DNA from: JAJDOD01 sp050299835
Lineage (GTDB): Bacteria; Pseudomonadota; Alphaproteobacteria; Rhodobacterales; Rhodobacteraceae
Length of the DNA: 64,000 nt
Direction of reading: 5' to 3'
NCBI GenBank assembly: GCA_050299835.1
Contig: JBNKWP010000015.1
Coordinates: forward strand, 1-64,000
The translations under genes and the position numbers were made by a program. Shown here in pieces: positions 1 through 9,238 of this stretch (position 1 is the first letter of the stretch; every line of letters begins with the position of its first letter). The notes under the pieces are model-generated. The model was not told where the DNA came from. It made no database searches and saw nothing but the letters and a program-made list of their open reading frames with translations.

Positions 1-129
1 AGCATCCCACGGCGCGAAGCACTCGGGGTTCACACCCGGCCCGTCCACGACCTCGGGTCCGGCCCAGGCAAGCCCCGCTGTCGTACACACCGCGGCTGCG
101 GCGATCATCAGTCTTGATTTCAGTTTCAT
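1..129 (-). CDS. Periplasmic substrate-binding protein, N-terminal part only
   Basis: An open frame runs off the left edge of the window; 43 codons are visible. It starts at an ATG just after a good ribosome site (GGGAGAAAG). The first 23 residues form a Sec signal peptide: a basic start (MKLKSR), a hydrophobic alanine-rich core and an AWA cleavage motif. The mature start (GPEVVDGPGVNPECFAPWDA) resembles binding proteins of sugar-type ABC importers in roseobacters, so an ABC importer operon probably continues to the left. The family call is from memory and the substrate cannot be told. The gene lies just downstream of the FadR-type regulator, which probably controls it. Confidence 0.6.
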   Translation of the reverse strand, partial: MKLKSRLMIAAAAVCTTAGLAWAGPEVVDGPGVNPECFAPWDA

Positions 130-156
130 ATCTTTCTCCCTATTCAGTCTGTAAAT

Positions 157-894
157 TCAGGTCTTGCTTTCGCGCGCATCTTCCGTGGCTTCGAAATTGG
201 TGTACCCCGCGTTCAGATGAGTCTTCAGCAGGTATTGGAAGGCCAGCCGGTCGCGGGCCTCCAATGCGTCGATGACGGCCTCATGTTCGCGGAATGTATC
301 GGTCTCGAACGTGCGGATGGATTTGCCGCGTTCGATAATTCTCAGGATGACAGGTTTCATCAGACGATAGACGTCGAGAATGGCGGCGTTGCCGTGGATG
401 CTGACCAGCCGGGTGTGAAAGGCAAAGTCCATCTCCGAAGCCTGGGCAATCGGCGAGGCATCCCGCATCGCTTGGTTGGCCGCACGCAGCTCGGCGATGT
501 CCGACTCGGTGACGCGGTCGAAGAGCTGGTCCACCGGCGACACCTCGATCAGGAACCGGAAACCCTGAATGTCCTTGAAGGTCTCGCGCGACACCGTGGT
601 GACATTGAAGGAGAAGATCTCCAGCGCCGAGGACATCCGGTTGTCGACGATGGTCGCGCCGACCTTGGGCCGCACATCGACCACACCATAGGCCTTGAGC
701 ATCCGCATGGCTTCGCGCACCGTATTGCGCGACGCGCCGTAAAGCTCGCTCAGTTCCTTCTCGGTCGGAAGCGTGTCGCCAACGGTCAGGTCACGATCCT
801 GAATCATGTCCCTAATACCGGACACGACTTCATCTACCGCCGACGACACACCTCCTCGCAAGGTCTTTTCCGGCACATCATCCATAGCCGACAA
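157..894 (-). CDS. GntR-family regulator, FadR subfamily (FCD domain)
   Basis: A cytoplasmic DNA-binding repressor or activator of 245 aa, the normal length. Residues about 20-85 form the winged helix-turn-helix, with TEKELSELYGASRNTVREAM as recognition region and a wing ending in KVGATI. Residues about 95-230 form the all-helical FCD ligand domain, with histidines at the usual metal or ligand positions (FHTRL, REHEA, THLNAG). It is followed after 27 bp by the binding-protein gene on the same strand, so it most likely controls that importer in response to its substrate. A perfect inverted repeat lies 28-44 bp upstream of its start and suggests autoregulation. The ligand is unknown. Confidence 0.9.
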   Translation of the reverse strand: MSAMDDVPEKTLRGGVSSAVDEVVSGIRDMIQDRDLTVGDTLPTEKELSELYGASRNTVREAMRMLKAYGVVDVRPKVGATIVDNRMSSALEIFSFNVTTVSRETFKDIQGFRFLIEVSPVDQLFDRVTESDIAELRAANQAMRDASPIAQASEMDFAFHTRLVSIHGNAAILDVYRLMKPVILRIIERGKSIRTFETDTFREHEAVIDALEARDRLAFQYLLKTHLNAGYTNFEATEDARESKT

Positions 895-921
895 GACACC
901 CCCTTCACTCCACCGGGACGT

Positions 922-938
922 TATTTGTCCAACAAATA
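922..938. promoter_or_regulatory. Candidate operator of the FadR-type regulator
   Basis: A perfect 17-bp inverted repeat with arms TATTTGT and ACAAATA around CCA. It contains the T-G-T / A-C-A spacing typical of GntR/FadR operators and lies just upstream of the regulator start at 894. Binding by this regulator is inferred. Confidence 0.55.
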
Positions 939-1614
939 GGTGTCAAGGAGTCAAATCAGACTCGAACATCCCAATTCTCCTGTCTTTTGTTGGGATTAAG
1001 CGATGGCCGGACTCGCGGCGCTCAGTTGCGCGGGCCAAAGCCACTGCGCGATCCGCCCAGTCCGATTCCTGCCACCGGCGACGCCCGGGCGCTGCATGAA
1101 TGGGACGCGCCGTAAGGCACAGATCTGTTGATCCTATTGACCGGCAGGTGATCTGGCGAAGCAAGACCAGCCGGGAACGGCTTGCACCGGGCCGGCACAG
1201 GCATCATCAACTTCGGCCTCACGTGTGCTACGTTGTCGTACATTTTTTCATGAGGAGCCCGCGACGCATTCGAGAAGAAGACCCCAAAGACCGCATTCTC
1301 CATCCTTGACACGGTGCGCGAAGACGTGGTGTTCATCATCGACATCCGGGATCAACGCGGGTTTCGCAGTGCCCATGCCATCGACGCCCATATCGAGGAA
1401 CTGGTACGCAAGCTTGGAATTGAGAGGCCGTGATACCGCCCGCATGATTTTACGGTCCAGTCTCTCAACTCGCCCGTGGCACCCTCCCGGACGCCATGCT
1501 GGACTCATGCCACCAAAGTCACGAACCCGCACTGAATCCTCGGGGAGCACGGAGCGCGAAAAGCGGCACCCTGCAGGGCAAGATCGGTACTGCGTAGTCG
1601 TGGTCGTCGCCTGA
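939..1614. other. Gene-poor debris, no intact gene
   Basis: No convincing start-to-stop gene on either strand. The best piece is a plus-strand open stretch at 1254-1433 (59 codons, ending EELVRKLGIERP, no usable start). It looks like the 3' end of a broken gene that I do not recognise. A second open stretch ends with HEWDAP at about 1130. The region joins the FadR locus to an IS3 transposase scar and is most likely a rearrangement junction. Confidence 0.4.
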
Positions 1615-1857
1615 TTGCACCAGGAGCTTCGCGTGTCTGAACGTCGCGCCCGCCGCACGCTTGGGCAGCACCGATCCACGCAGCGCAAGGTGCCGCAGGG
1701 CCGGGCCGACGAGCAGCGTCTGACCGACGACATCATCGCGCTGGCCGATCGGTACGGACGCTGCGGGTATCGGATGGTGACCGGCCTGCTCAACAACGCG
1801 GGCCGCCGGAATATATCGGATCCGACTATGGGCCAAAGACCGACGATGCACGAATAA
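1615..1857 (+). pseudogene. IS3-family transposase (OrfB) remnant
   Basis: The reading frame contains the stretch just before the integrase core of IS3-type OrfB proteins: VSERRARRTLGQHRSTQRKV, then DDIIALADRYGRCGYRMVTGLLNNAG. In intact relatives this continues into the DDE domain of about 200 aa. Here the similarity stops at about 1800, the frame ends at 1857, and no DDE residues are present. The start of the protein is missing too. It is a dead fragment marking past IS activity next to the end of the bioY operon. Confidence 0.7.
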
Positions 1858-2049
1858 TCAAACCGGACCACCAGATTGGGGGCACGCCATGTTGACCGTT
1901 TCAATGTGATCTATTGGTTTAGAAGGTGCCCAGTTCACTTTTGTTCAGCCGACAGGCTGAACGCGATGTGACAAAACATGGTACCTCAGCCAGTCCGTTG
2001 AGAACACGAATCCGATCAAACTGGACAAGCTGTAGTATCCGAAGGCAGC

Positions 2050-2610
2050 TCAAGACCGTGAAAGGATACTGGCGGGTCGTGCGCGGGCAAGTGCTTCTGT
2101 TGCAAGGCCTGCGACAATCGCCTTGATCAGATCTCCAGGGATAAACGGCAAGGCAAAACCCGCCGCGACAGGCAGCGATTTGTCCAGCACGATGGCCATG
2201 CCGATTATGCCAGGGATATAGAGCGCTATGATTCCGCCAAGAACGGCGCCCAGCATCGCGGCCCATTTCAAATGCACTCCCGTGGCCTTTTCCACGACTA
2301 GTCCGGCGACAAATGCCGCGATCGGGAAACCAACCAGAAACCCCGCTGTCGGGCCAAAGAAGACACCAAGCCCGCCGCGTCCACCCGGCAGCAAAGGCAA
2401 GCCAAGGGCAACCATGAACAGGAAAAGAAGGACGGCCAGCGCGCCGCGTTTGGCACCCAGAACTGTTCCACAGAGCATTAAACCCAGGCTTTGCGCCGTG
2501 ATCGGAACGCCTGATATCAGGGTGATTTGCGGGACAAGGCCCAAAAGCGCAACAAGTGCCGCAAACAGGGCGATGAGGACGATGCTACGCTCCATGATGT
2601 GACCTTTCAT
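2050..2610 (-). CDS. bioY: Biotin transporter substrate-binding membrane protein BioY
   Basis: The S component of an energy-coupling-factor importer, binding biotin in the inner membrane. It has 186 aa with about six hydrophobic segments and the BioY signature GRGGLGVFFGPTAGFLVGF at about residues 76-94. It is the last gene of the 13-gene operon and forms a complete BioMNY set with the two genes before it. The start at 2610 overlaps the bioN stop (ATGA), which suggests translational coupling. An ATG at 2595 preceded by AAAGGT is an equally plausible start and gives MERSIVLIALF. Placing biotin import in this operon makes sense because two of its first genes encode a biotin carrier and a biotin carboxylase. 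Confidence 0.92.
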   Translation of the reverse strand: MKGHIMERSIVLIALFAALVALLGLVPQITLISGVPITAQSLGLMLCGTVLGAKRGALAVLLFLFMVALGLPLLPGGRGGLGVFFGPTAGFLVGFPIAAFVAGLVVEKATGVHLKWAAMLGAVLGGIIALYIPGIIGMAIVLDKSLPVAAGFALPFIPGDLIKAIVAGLATEALARARPASILSRS

Positions 2611-3215
2611 TTGATACCGGACAGACCGCCGCGTGCCCGAAGGGCTTCGGCGACATGTTCTGCATCGTCAAGAGTTGTCAGGAGTATCGGCAACAGAATG
2701 CGCCAGTTGGGATGTCTGGCGGATTTGGCTTTCCAGGCCACCAGCATGCAATTGGCCTTGGCAATCAGCACCGGGATGAACCGCAAGACCAGACCGACAG
2801 AAAAACCGACAACAGCAGGGTTCACCCCAAATCGCCGGAAGGGCTCAAGGGCCATGATTGCGGTATCTGTCAGCGCATCCAGACGCGTGGTCATGGTTAC
2901 CAGATTGGCCAGGCCCACGATTGCGACGAGACGCAACAGGATGACCAGCCCATCGGCCAAAGCATCTGTCGCCAGATGCCAGATCAGAATGACCACAGCA
3001 AATACCCAAAGCGGCTTCAACCGGCGCAAACCCACTCGGGCAAAGATGGTGCCACCCGCCAGATACAGAAGGGCAACGCAAGCGGCGGCCAGTGCAAGCG
3101 GCAGGGCGGTTTTGACCTGGAACAGCACGATTGTCGCCAGGCACAGCATGACAAGCTTCGGGGCTGCCCGAATGCCGTGAAAGGGCGTTTTAACTGGAGA
3201 GGTGAGCGACAGCAT
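2607..3215 (-). CDS. bioN: ECF transporter transmembrane component BioN
   Basis: The T component that couples the ATPase to BioY. It has several hydrophobic helices and the family's cytoplasmic coupling motifs near the C-terminus (EALRARGG at about residues 190-197, an A-R-G type box). I chose the ATG at 3215 because GGAGGG stands six bases before it. This gives 202 aa starting MLSLTSPVKT and overlaps the end of bioM by 26 bp. A longer frame opens at 3257 but has no ribosome site. The stop overlaps bioY. Overlapping starts along bioM-bioN-bioY indicate one coupled message. Confidence 0.88.
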   Translation of the reverse strand: MLSLTSPVKTPFHGIRAAPKLVMLCLATIVLFQVKTALPLALAAACVALLYLAGGTIFARVGLRRLKPLWVFAVVILIWHLATDALADGLVILLRLVAIVGLANLVTMTTRLDALTDTAIMALEPFRRFGVNPAVVGFSVGLVLRFIPVLIAKANCMLVAWKAKSARHPNWRILLPILLTTLDDAEHVAEALRARGGLSGIK

Positions 3216-3912
3216 CTGTGCCCTCCAACGCATCAATTGCCGCGGCATACTGCGCAATCACCGCCTGCGGAGGCCCATCTGCCGCGATCCTGCCACCTTC
3301 AAACCAGATCACCCGATCATATCCGGCAATGGCGGTCAGATCATGGGTGACGTGCAACAGAGTTTGATCAAGGCCTGACAAGATATGCGCGAGACGGCGC
3401 GTTGTTGGAAGGTCAAGACCGGTGAATGGCTCATCCAGCACCATAACGGAGGGCTTCATGGCCAACACGGAAATCAAGCAGACAAGATGTTTTTGACCCT
3501 GCGACAAGCTTGCCACCGATCGTTCTGCCCAGTCTGCGACACCGAACTCCGCAAGCATGCCAAGGGCAAGGCGCTTCGCCTCTGGTTTGGTGTAACCTTG
3601 CTGTATAAGACCGAAGGCGACGTCCTCCTCCACCGTTGGGAAAATGATCTGATGATCGGGGTTCTGAAATATGATGCCTATTTCAGAAATCGCACGTCGC
3701 CTGTCGGCACATACATCCACTCCATTCACATGCACATTGCCCGTGTCTGATGGTATCAGGCCACACATGAGCCGCGCAAACGTGCTTTTCCCCGATCCGT
3801 TGCGGCCAATAATACCAACCCGCTTTTCAACCAATACAAGGTTGATATCCCGCAAGATGGTACGGCCTTCAATTGCAAGACCGACATTCGCTATGTCGAT
3901 CTTCACGTTCAC
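3190..3912 (-). CDS. bioM: ECF transporter ATP-binding protein BioM
   Basis: The ATPase that powers biotin import, 240 aa. ABC motifs are complete: Walker A GRNGSGKST (residues 36-44), a Q-loop FQNPDHQ, a signature-like SLSQGQK, Walker B VMVLDEP and the H-loop THD. The start is GTG, overlapping the gabD stop in the form GTGA. With BioN and BioY it makes a full biotin ECF importer. The single ATPase gene is normal for BioMNY. Attachment to gabTD and the Pxp/Acc genes is the unusual point. Confidence 0.9.
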   Translation of the reverse strand: MNVKIDIANVGLAIEGRTILRDINLVLVEKRVGIIGRNGSGKSTFARLMCGLIPSDTGNVHVNGVDVCADRRRAISEIGIIFQNPDHQIIFPTVEEDVAFGLIQQGYTKPEAKRLALGMLAEFGVADWAERSVASLSQGQKHLVCLISVLAMKPSVMVLDEPFTGLDLPTTRRLAHILSGLDQTLLHVTHDLTAIAGYDRVIWFEGGRIAADGPPQAVIAQYAAAIDALEGTDAVAHLSS

Positions 3913-5363
3913 GCAATTCCGCCCATACAGATGTATTTGATCTCAAGGAAGTCGTCGCAACCGTATTTGGATCCTTCACGACCAAGGCCGGATTGCTTGA
4001 CGCCGCCAAATGGTGCGACCTCGGTCGAGATCAGACCTGTGTTGACACCGACCATGCCGGTTTCCATTTGCTCGGCGACCCGCCAGACACGAGCCAGGTC
4101 ACGGCTGTAGAAATACCCGGCCAGGCCAAATTCGCTGTCATTGGCCATCGCCACCGCGTCCACCTCATCCTGGAACTTGAACAACGGGGCGACCGGGCCG
4201 AAGGTTTCTTCCTTCGCAACCTGCATGTCTGATGTAACCCCGGTCAGCAGTGTTGGCTCAAAGAACGTCCCGCCAAGAGCGCTGCGTTTGCCGCCGACGG
4301 CTACTTTCGCGCCTTTGGATTCCGCATCATGAATGTGGTCTTCCACCTTGGCTATCGCGCTGTCACTGATCAGCGGGCCAACGGTTACGCCATCCTCAAA
4401 GCCGTCCCCAATATTCATTTCAGCGATCTTCTGACCCAGCTTTTCGGCAAAGGCGTCATAGACGCCAGCTTGCACGTATATCCGGTTGGCACAGACACAG
4501 GTTTGCCCGTTGTTGCGGAACTTGGCGATCATCGCGCCTTCGACCGCTGCATCAAGATCGGCATCATCAAATACGATGAAGGGCGCATTGCCACCCAATT
4601 CCAAAGACATCTTCTTGATGGTGGCTGCGCCTTGCTCCATCAGGATCTTCCCGACCCGGGTCGAGCCGGTAAAGGTGATCTTCGCGACTTTGTGACTTGC
4701 ACACAGAAGCTTGCCTGTCTCTGCCGCGTTTGAGCTGGGAATGACATTCAGAACCCCTGCCGGGACTCCGGCACGCTCGGCCAGCACCGCCATGGCCAGT
4801 GCGGAAAGTGGGGTCAGTTCTGCCGGGCGCGCAACGAAACTGCAGCCAACGGCCAGTGCCGGAGCCACCTTGCGCGCGATCATTGCGTTGGGAAAGTTCC
4901 AGGGCGTTATCGAACCGACAACACCGACCGGTTGTTTCAGAACGACGATACGCTTATCCCGCTGATGGCCGGGGATCACATCGCCGTAGATGCGCTTTGC
5001 CTCTTCGGCGAACCATTCAATAAAGGACGCGCCATAGAGGATTTCGCCACGCGCTTCCGCCCAGGGTTTGCCCATCTCTGCCGTCAGGATTGTGGCCAAA
5101 TCGTCAGCATTCTCGACCATCATGTCATACCAGCGGCGCAGAACACTCGCGCGTTCTTTGCCTGCCCATGCCGCCCAATAATTCTGGGCCGCATATGCGG
5201 CGTCGATCGCATTTTCGACGTCGGCGGCATTCATGTCCGCAACATCGGCTATATGCGCGCCCGTCGATGGGTTGCTGACCGGAAATGTGGTCTTTCCTTT
5301 CAACCATTCACCGCCGACAAAGGCCCGCGTCTCAAGCAGTGTTGGGTCATTGAGTTTACGCAT
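3909..5363 (-). CDS. gabD: Succinate-semialdehyde dehydrogenase-type aldehyde dehydrogenase
   Basis: An NAD(P)-dependent aldehyde dehydrogenase of 484 aa, the usual length for GabD. Visible landmarks are the PWNFP cofactor motif (about residue 151), LELGGNAPFIV with the general-base Glu at about 255, and the catalytic Cys289 in NNGQTCVCANR. It overlaps gabT by 8 bp. In the classical GABA pathway it oxidises succinate semialdehyde to succinate. Here the substrate would be the semialdehyde made by the adjoining transaminase from a lactam-derived amino acid. A slightly longer-chain semialdehyde, such as glutarate or adipate semialdehyde, cannot be excluded. Confidence 0.87.
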   Translation of the reverse strand: MRKLNDPTLLETRAFVGGEWLKGKTTFPVSNPSTGAHIADVADMNAADVENAIDAAYAAQNYWAAWAGKERASVLRRWYDMMVENADDLATILTAEMGKPWAEARGEILYGASFIEWFAEEAKRIYGDVIPGHQRDKRIVVLKQPVGVVGSITPWNFPNAMIARKVAPALAVGCSFVARPAELTPLSALAMAVLAERAGVPAGVLNVIPSSNAAETGKLLCASHKVAKITFTGSTRVGKILMEQGAATIKKMSLELGGNAPFIVFDDADLDAAVEGAMIAKFRNNGQTCVCANRIYVQAGVYDAFAEKLGQKIAEMNIGDGFEDGVTVGPLISDSAIAKVEDHIHDAESKGAKVAVGGKRSALGGTFFEPTLLTGVTSDMQVAKEETFGPVAPLFKFQDEVDAVAMANDSEFGLAGYFYSRDLARVWRVAEQMETGMVGVNTGLISTEVAPFGGVKQSGLGREGSKYGCDDFLEIKYICMGGIA

Positions 5364-6642
5364 CGGCTGCGTCCTTTACAGCTGCAATCGAGGCTTCGAG
5401 AATGTCCAGCGCTTCGGCAAACACATCATCCGGGATCGTGATCGGCGCCAGAAAGCGAATGACGTTTCCATAGACGCCGCAGGTCAGCAGGATGAGACCG
5501 CGATTCAACGCTTCCTGACGGACAGCATTGGCGAAATCCGCATTGGGGGCGCTGCCGTCTGCCGTGTTAAACTCTGCAGCAACCATGAACCCAGGGCCAC
5601 GGACATCGACCATCTCCGAGGTATTTTCCCGGATCGCTTCGAGGCGTTGCCGCAGGCGTGACCCCAATTCGTTGGCGCGGGCGCACAGGTCTTCCTCCTC
5701 AATCACGTCAAGCACAGCATGGGCTGCAGCGATGCCCAGTGGATTACCCCCGTAGGTGCCTCCCAAACCACCCGGCTGGGCGGCGTCCATCAGTTCGGAG
5801 CGGCCCGTGACGGCCGCCAGCGGTAGACCACCAGCAAGACCCTTTGCCATCGTCGTCAGGTCGGCAGAGACATCGTAGCCTTGCATCGCGAAGAGGTTTC
5901 CGGTGCGGGCAAATCCGGTTTGCACCTCATCCGCGATCAGGACGATACCGTGTTCGTTGCACAGCTGTCGCAAACCGCGCATCAACTCGGCAGGGGCAGG
6001 ATAAAATCCGCCTTCACCCTGTACCGGCTCGATTATGATGGCCGCCACACGCCCGGGATCAAGATCAGCCTTGAAAAGACCGGTCAATGCATCAAGCGCG
6101 GCGCTTGCCGTGGTTCCGTGCAATTCGACCGGAAAGGGCACATGGTAAACGTCGGGCATCATCGCGCCAAAGCCACGCTTGTAGGGCACAACTTTGCCGG
6201 TCAGCGCCATCCCCATGAAAGTGCGCCCGTGAAAGCCGCCCCCAAAAGCAATAATCGCGGGGCGACCGGTTGCCGCGCGGGCAACCTTGACCGCGTTTTC
6301 GACGGCTTCGGCTCCGGTTGTGACAAACACTGTCTTCTTCTCAAAGTCTCCCGGGACCTTCTCATTCAGCCGTTCGGCCAGCCGAATGTAGTTCTCATAT
6401 GGCAGCACCTGATGGCAGGTATGGGTAAAACTGCTCAGCTGTTTTTCCACAGCCGCCATGACTTTGGGGTGCCTGTGGCCGGTATTGACCACCGCAATGC
6501 CGGCGGCAAAATCGATGTATCGGTTTCCTTCGACGTCCCACACCTCGGCGTTCTCGGCTCGGTCCACATAGACCTGCGTGATCATGCCGACGCCCTGCGA
6601 AATTGAGGCGTCGCGGCGCGCACTGATATCTGCGTTCTTCAT
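5356..6642 (-). CDS. gabT: 4-Aminobutyrate-type aminotransferase
   Basis: A class-III PLP-dependent omega-amino-acid transaminase, 428 aa. It shows the GTGAEAV-like cofactor segment (TTGAEAVENAVKVAR, about residues 108-122), IADEVQTGFARTG and the PLP lysine K267 in TMAKGLAGGLP. It transfers the amino group of 4-aminobutyrate (or a longer omega-amino acid) to 2-oxoglutarate, giving a semialdehyde for the following GabD. In this operon it implies that the upstream Pxp/Acc complex releases an omega-amino acid rather than glutamate. It is preceded by an intergenic hairpin and ends overlapping gabD. Confidence 0.87.
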   Translation of the reverse strand: MKNADISARRDASISQGVGMITQVYVDRAENAEVWDVEGNRYIDFAAGIAVVNTGHRHPKVMAAVEKQLSSFTHTCHQVLPYENYIRLAERLNEKVPGDFEKKTVFVTTGAEAVENAVKVARAATGRPAIIAFGGGFHGRTFMGMALTGKVVPYKRGFGAMMPDVYHVPFPVELHGTTASAALDALTGLFKADLDPGRVAAIIIEPVQGEGGFYPAPAELMRGLRQLCNEHGIVLIADEVQTGFARTGNLFAMQGYDVSADLTTMAKGLAGGLPLAAVTGRSELMDAAQPGGLGGTYGGNPLGIAAAHAVLDVIEEEDLCARANELGSRLRQRLEAIRENTSEMVDVRGPGFMVAAEFNTADGSAPNADFANAVRQEALNRGLILLTCGVYGNVIRFLAPITIPDDVFAEALDILEASIAAVKDAADA

Positions 6643-6671
6643 TGTGTTTTCCTGTTGATAGAGGTCGTGAA

Positions 6672-6698
6672 CAAGGCGGCTCTGAACCGGCCGCCTTG
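6672..6698 (-). promoter_or_regulatory. Intra-operon hairpin between permease and gabT
   Basis: A perfect 9-bp inverted repeat, CAAGGCGGC and GCCGCCTTG, with a 9-base loop in the 69-bp gap between the permease gene and gabT. No long U run follows, so it looks more like a message-processing or stabilising hairpin than a full terminator. Confidence 0.5.
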
Positions 6699-6711
6699 CA
6701 GTATGGAGACA

Positions 6712-7722
6712 TCAGGTGCCACTCATGATCATCCGATAGCGAATCTGATCAAAGATCACGGCAAGGATCAGCAGCGATCCCAGAAGAACCATCTGCATGT
6801 ATGAGCTGACCTGCGCCAGGTTCATGCCGTTCTGTACCAAAACAATAAAGAACGCGCCCAGAACAACATTTTCGACCCGCCCGATACCGCCGCGCAGGGA
6901 TACACCGGCGATCACACAGGCGGCGATGGATTCCAAAGCGATTGTTCCACCAAGGTTCGCTTCGCCCGATTCAACGCGGGCCGTCAGCAACAGGCCGGTC
7001 AGCGAGGCAATCAGCGCGCTGATGATATAGGCCATCATGAGCGTCTTCTTGGTGTCAATCGCCGAAAGATGCGCCGCCTTGATGTTGCCCCCTACGGCAT
7101 AAACCTGCGTGCCAAGCCGTGTCCGTGACGTGAAGACCCACATCGCGACGATGCAGATGATGGCCACGATCAGCGGCACCGGAATGTTCCAGACCCTGCC
7201 AAAGCCAAAGGTATCAGCAAAGGCAAACGGCAGGCCGCTAACCGGAACACCACCGGTCAGAAACAGCGCCAGCCCCGCGCCCACAGAAGACACCCCAAGG
7301 GTCATGATAAACGGAGAGACTTCGAAATATGCAACGCCGATGCCATTGACCGCACCGATGAGAAAAGCCGCGCCAAAACCCAAGAAGGCACCAATCAGAA
7401 TTGCGAGCCAGATCGCATCGGGAAACATGCCTGCGGCCCAGACCATCCCTGTGGCGGAGACCACGGATGTCAGGGCGATGGCAGTCCCGACCGACAGGTC
7501 AAAACCGCCAGAGATCAGCGCAAGCATCTGACCCAGCGACACCAGCACGAGATAAACCGACTGACGGGCGACGTTCATGAGGTTTTGACCCGTCAGGAAC
7601 TTGTCCGACAATGCCGTAAATACGACAAGAGCAATGCCGAGGAAGAAGGGCAGAACCCCAACCCCGACAAAAAGTCGCTTGATCACGCATGTCACTGATT
7701 TGTTTTTGTGTTCAGCACTCAT
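6712..7722 (-). CDS. ABC importer permease, RbsC/AraH-like
   Basis: An inner-membrane permease of the sugar-type (CUT2-like) ABC importer family, 336 aa with 8-10 hydrophobic helices. The family signature is visible as GGFDLSVGTAIAL (about residues 67-79) and as the EAA-like segment around GGTIALESIAACVIAGVSLRGG. Its ATG overlaps the stop of the ATPase gene (ATGA). With the neighbouring double ATPase and periplasmic protein it forms one complete importer. From the operon, the cargo is more likely a lactam or related amide than a sugar. Confidence 0.9.
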   Translation of the reverse strand: MSAEHKNKSVTCVIKRLFVGVGVLPFFLGIALVVFTALSDKFLTGQNLMNVARQSVYLVLVSLGQMLALISGGFDLSVGTAIALTSVVSATGMVWAAGMFPDAIWLAILIGAFLGFGAAFLIGAVNGIGVAYFEVSPFIMTLGVSSVGAGLALFLTGGVPVSGLPFAFADTFGFGRVWNIPVPLIVAIICIVAMWVFTSRTRLGTQVYAVGGNIKAAHLSAIDTKKTLMMAYIISALIASLTGLLLTARVESGEANLGGTIALESIAACVIAGVSLRGGIGRVENVVLGAFFIVLVQNGMNLAQVSSYMQMVLLGSLLILAVIFDQIRYRMIMSGT

Positions 7723-9227
7723 GCCGTTACTCCAGTTTCATCGAAGAAGTATTTCAGGACCTGTTCTTCAGACATGTCATCCGCGCTCAGTTCGGCGGTG
7801 ACTTTCCCATGCGCAAGGACCAGGGCTCTGTGAGACAGGTTGAGAACCTCGGGAAGATCGGAGGAAATCAGGACAACAGCCTTTCCTGCTTCCGCAAGGT
7901 CTCTGATCAGCAGGTACAGCGCTGCCCGTGTGCCCATATCGACACCCACGGTTGGTTCGTCAAAAATGTAGAGGTCGATGTCCTGCCCAAAGGCTTTGCC
8001 GAACAGGACCTTTTGCTGGTTGCCGCCGGACAGTTGCGACACGAGCTTGGGGCGATACGCCTTTGGCAACTCGACCTTGTCAGCAATTTCCGTCGTCTTT
8101 TCCCGGATCGCAGCCTTATTCACGAACCCCCGAAGCTTTTCGCCAAGCCGCGCCATCATCGGATTCAGACCCAAATTGTCGTTCGACGATTTGGCCAGAT
8201 CCAGGCCTTCATGCTTGCGATCGGGCGAAAGATAATACACCCCCGCCTGAATGATCTCACGGGTCGTTGCATCGGAAATGTCGCGCCCGCGAAATGTCAC
8301 GCGGCCTGATTGCCGGGGGTGCAAATCCATGATGGTTCGAAACAGGCGTGATTTGCCCGAGCCCACCAGTCCGGCAACGCCCAGAACTTCACCCGCCCTG
8401 ATTTTGAAACTTGCCGAGTGCAAATTATGGGCTTTGAGGTTTTCAACCTCCATCAGCACGTCGCCCTCTTGCTGTTTGATCTGCGGATAGATCTCGGAAA
8501 TCGCGCGCCCCGTCATCATCTCGACAAGGGTGTCATCATCGGTGTCCGCCATGGCAACCGTTCCGATCTCGGCCCCATCGCGCAACACGGTGATACGGTC
8601 CGCGATGCGGGCGAATTCCTGCATGCGATGAGATATGTAGATGATGCCCACGCCGCGGGCCTTGAGGCCTTCGATGAAATCAAAAAGATGATCGACTTCG
8701 CGGTCAGTCAGCGATGCTGTCGGTTCATCAAGAATGAGAACCGACAAGTCACCGTGGAAGGCCTTGGTGATCTCTACCATTTGCTGCTGCGCACGTGACA
8801 GCGTTGCCGTAACCGCCGACGGGTCAATCTCAAAGTCCAGTTCCGCAAACATTTCGGCAGCACGTTTGCGCATGGCCCGATGATCTATGAAGGGGCCCTT
8901 CTTTGGCTCCCATCCAAGGAAGATATTCTGGGCGACCGTGAGCGTGGGAATGAGCGAAAATTCCTGAAATACCGTATAGATGCCTTTTTCCTGTGCATCC
9001 GCGACACTATCAAAACGAACCTCTTCGCCGTTCAGGCGGATCGAACCGGAGCTTGGCGAATTTGCACCCGCCAGCATGGAAATCAGCGTGGATTTTCCCG
9101 CACCGTTCTCGCCGAACAGAACATGGACTTCTCCGGCAACCAGTTCGAAATCGACAGCGTTCAGCGCCAATACACCTGGGTACTGCTTGGACAGGGCACT
9201 GGTCCGGATAAGAGGTGGCGTCGTCAT
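7719..9227 (-). CDS. ABC importer ATPase with two nucleotide-binding domains
   Basis: A cytoplasmic ATPase of the RbsA/MglA type, 502 aa with two fused ABC domains. Domain 1 has Walker A GENGAGKST (about residue 39) and Walker B VLILDEP. Domain 2 has the degenerate site GLVGSGKSR (about 288), the signature LSGGNQQK (about 397) and Walker B LYIFDEP. The unequal domains are usual in this family. It is separated from the binding-protein gene by a GC-rich hairpin and coupled to the permease gene by an ATGA overlap. Confidence 0.92.
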   Translation of the reverse strand: MTTPPLIRTSALSKQYPGVLALNAVDFELVAGEVHVLFGENGAGKSTLISMLAGANSPSSGSIRLNGEEVRFDSVADAQEKGIYTVFQEFSLIPTLTVAQNIFLGWEPKKGPFIDHRAMRKRAAEMFAELDFEIDPSAVTATLSRAQQQMVEITKAFHGDLSVLILDEPTASLTDREVDHLFDFIEGLKARGVGIIYISHRMQEFARIADRITVLRDGAEIGTVAMADTDDDTLVEMMTGRAISEIYPQIKQQEGDVLMEVENLKAHNLHSASFKIRAGEVLGVAGLVGSGKSRLFRTIMDLHPRQSGRVTFRGRDISDATTREIIQAGVYYLSPDRKHEGLDLAKSSNDNLGLNPMMARLGEKLRGFVNKAAIREKTTEIADKVELPKAYRPKLVSQLSGGNQQKVLFGKAFGQDIDLYIFDEPTVGVDMGTRAALYLLIRDLAEAGKAVVLISSDLPEVLNLSHRALVLAHGKVTAELSADDMSEEQVLKYFFDETGVTA

Positions 9228-9238
9228 GATGAGCTCCG

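Noticed and set aside
1100..1434. Small genes at 1100-1309 and 1254-1433
   Set aside because: There are no start codons with ribosome sites and no recognisable family; frames change along the stretch as in decayed DNA.
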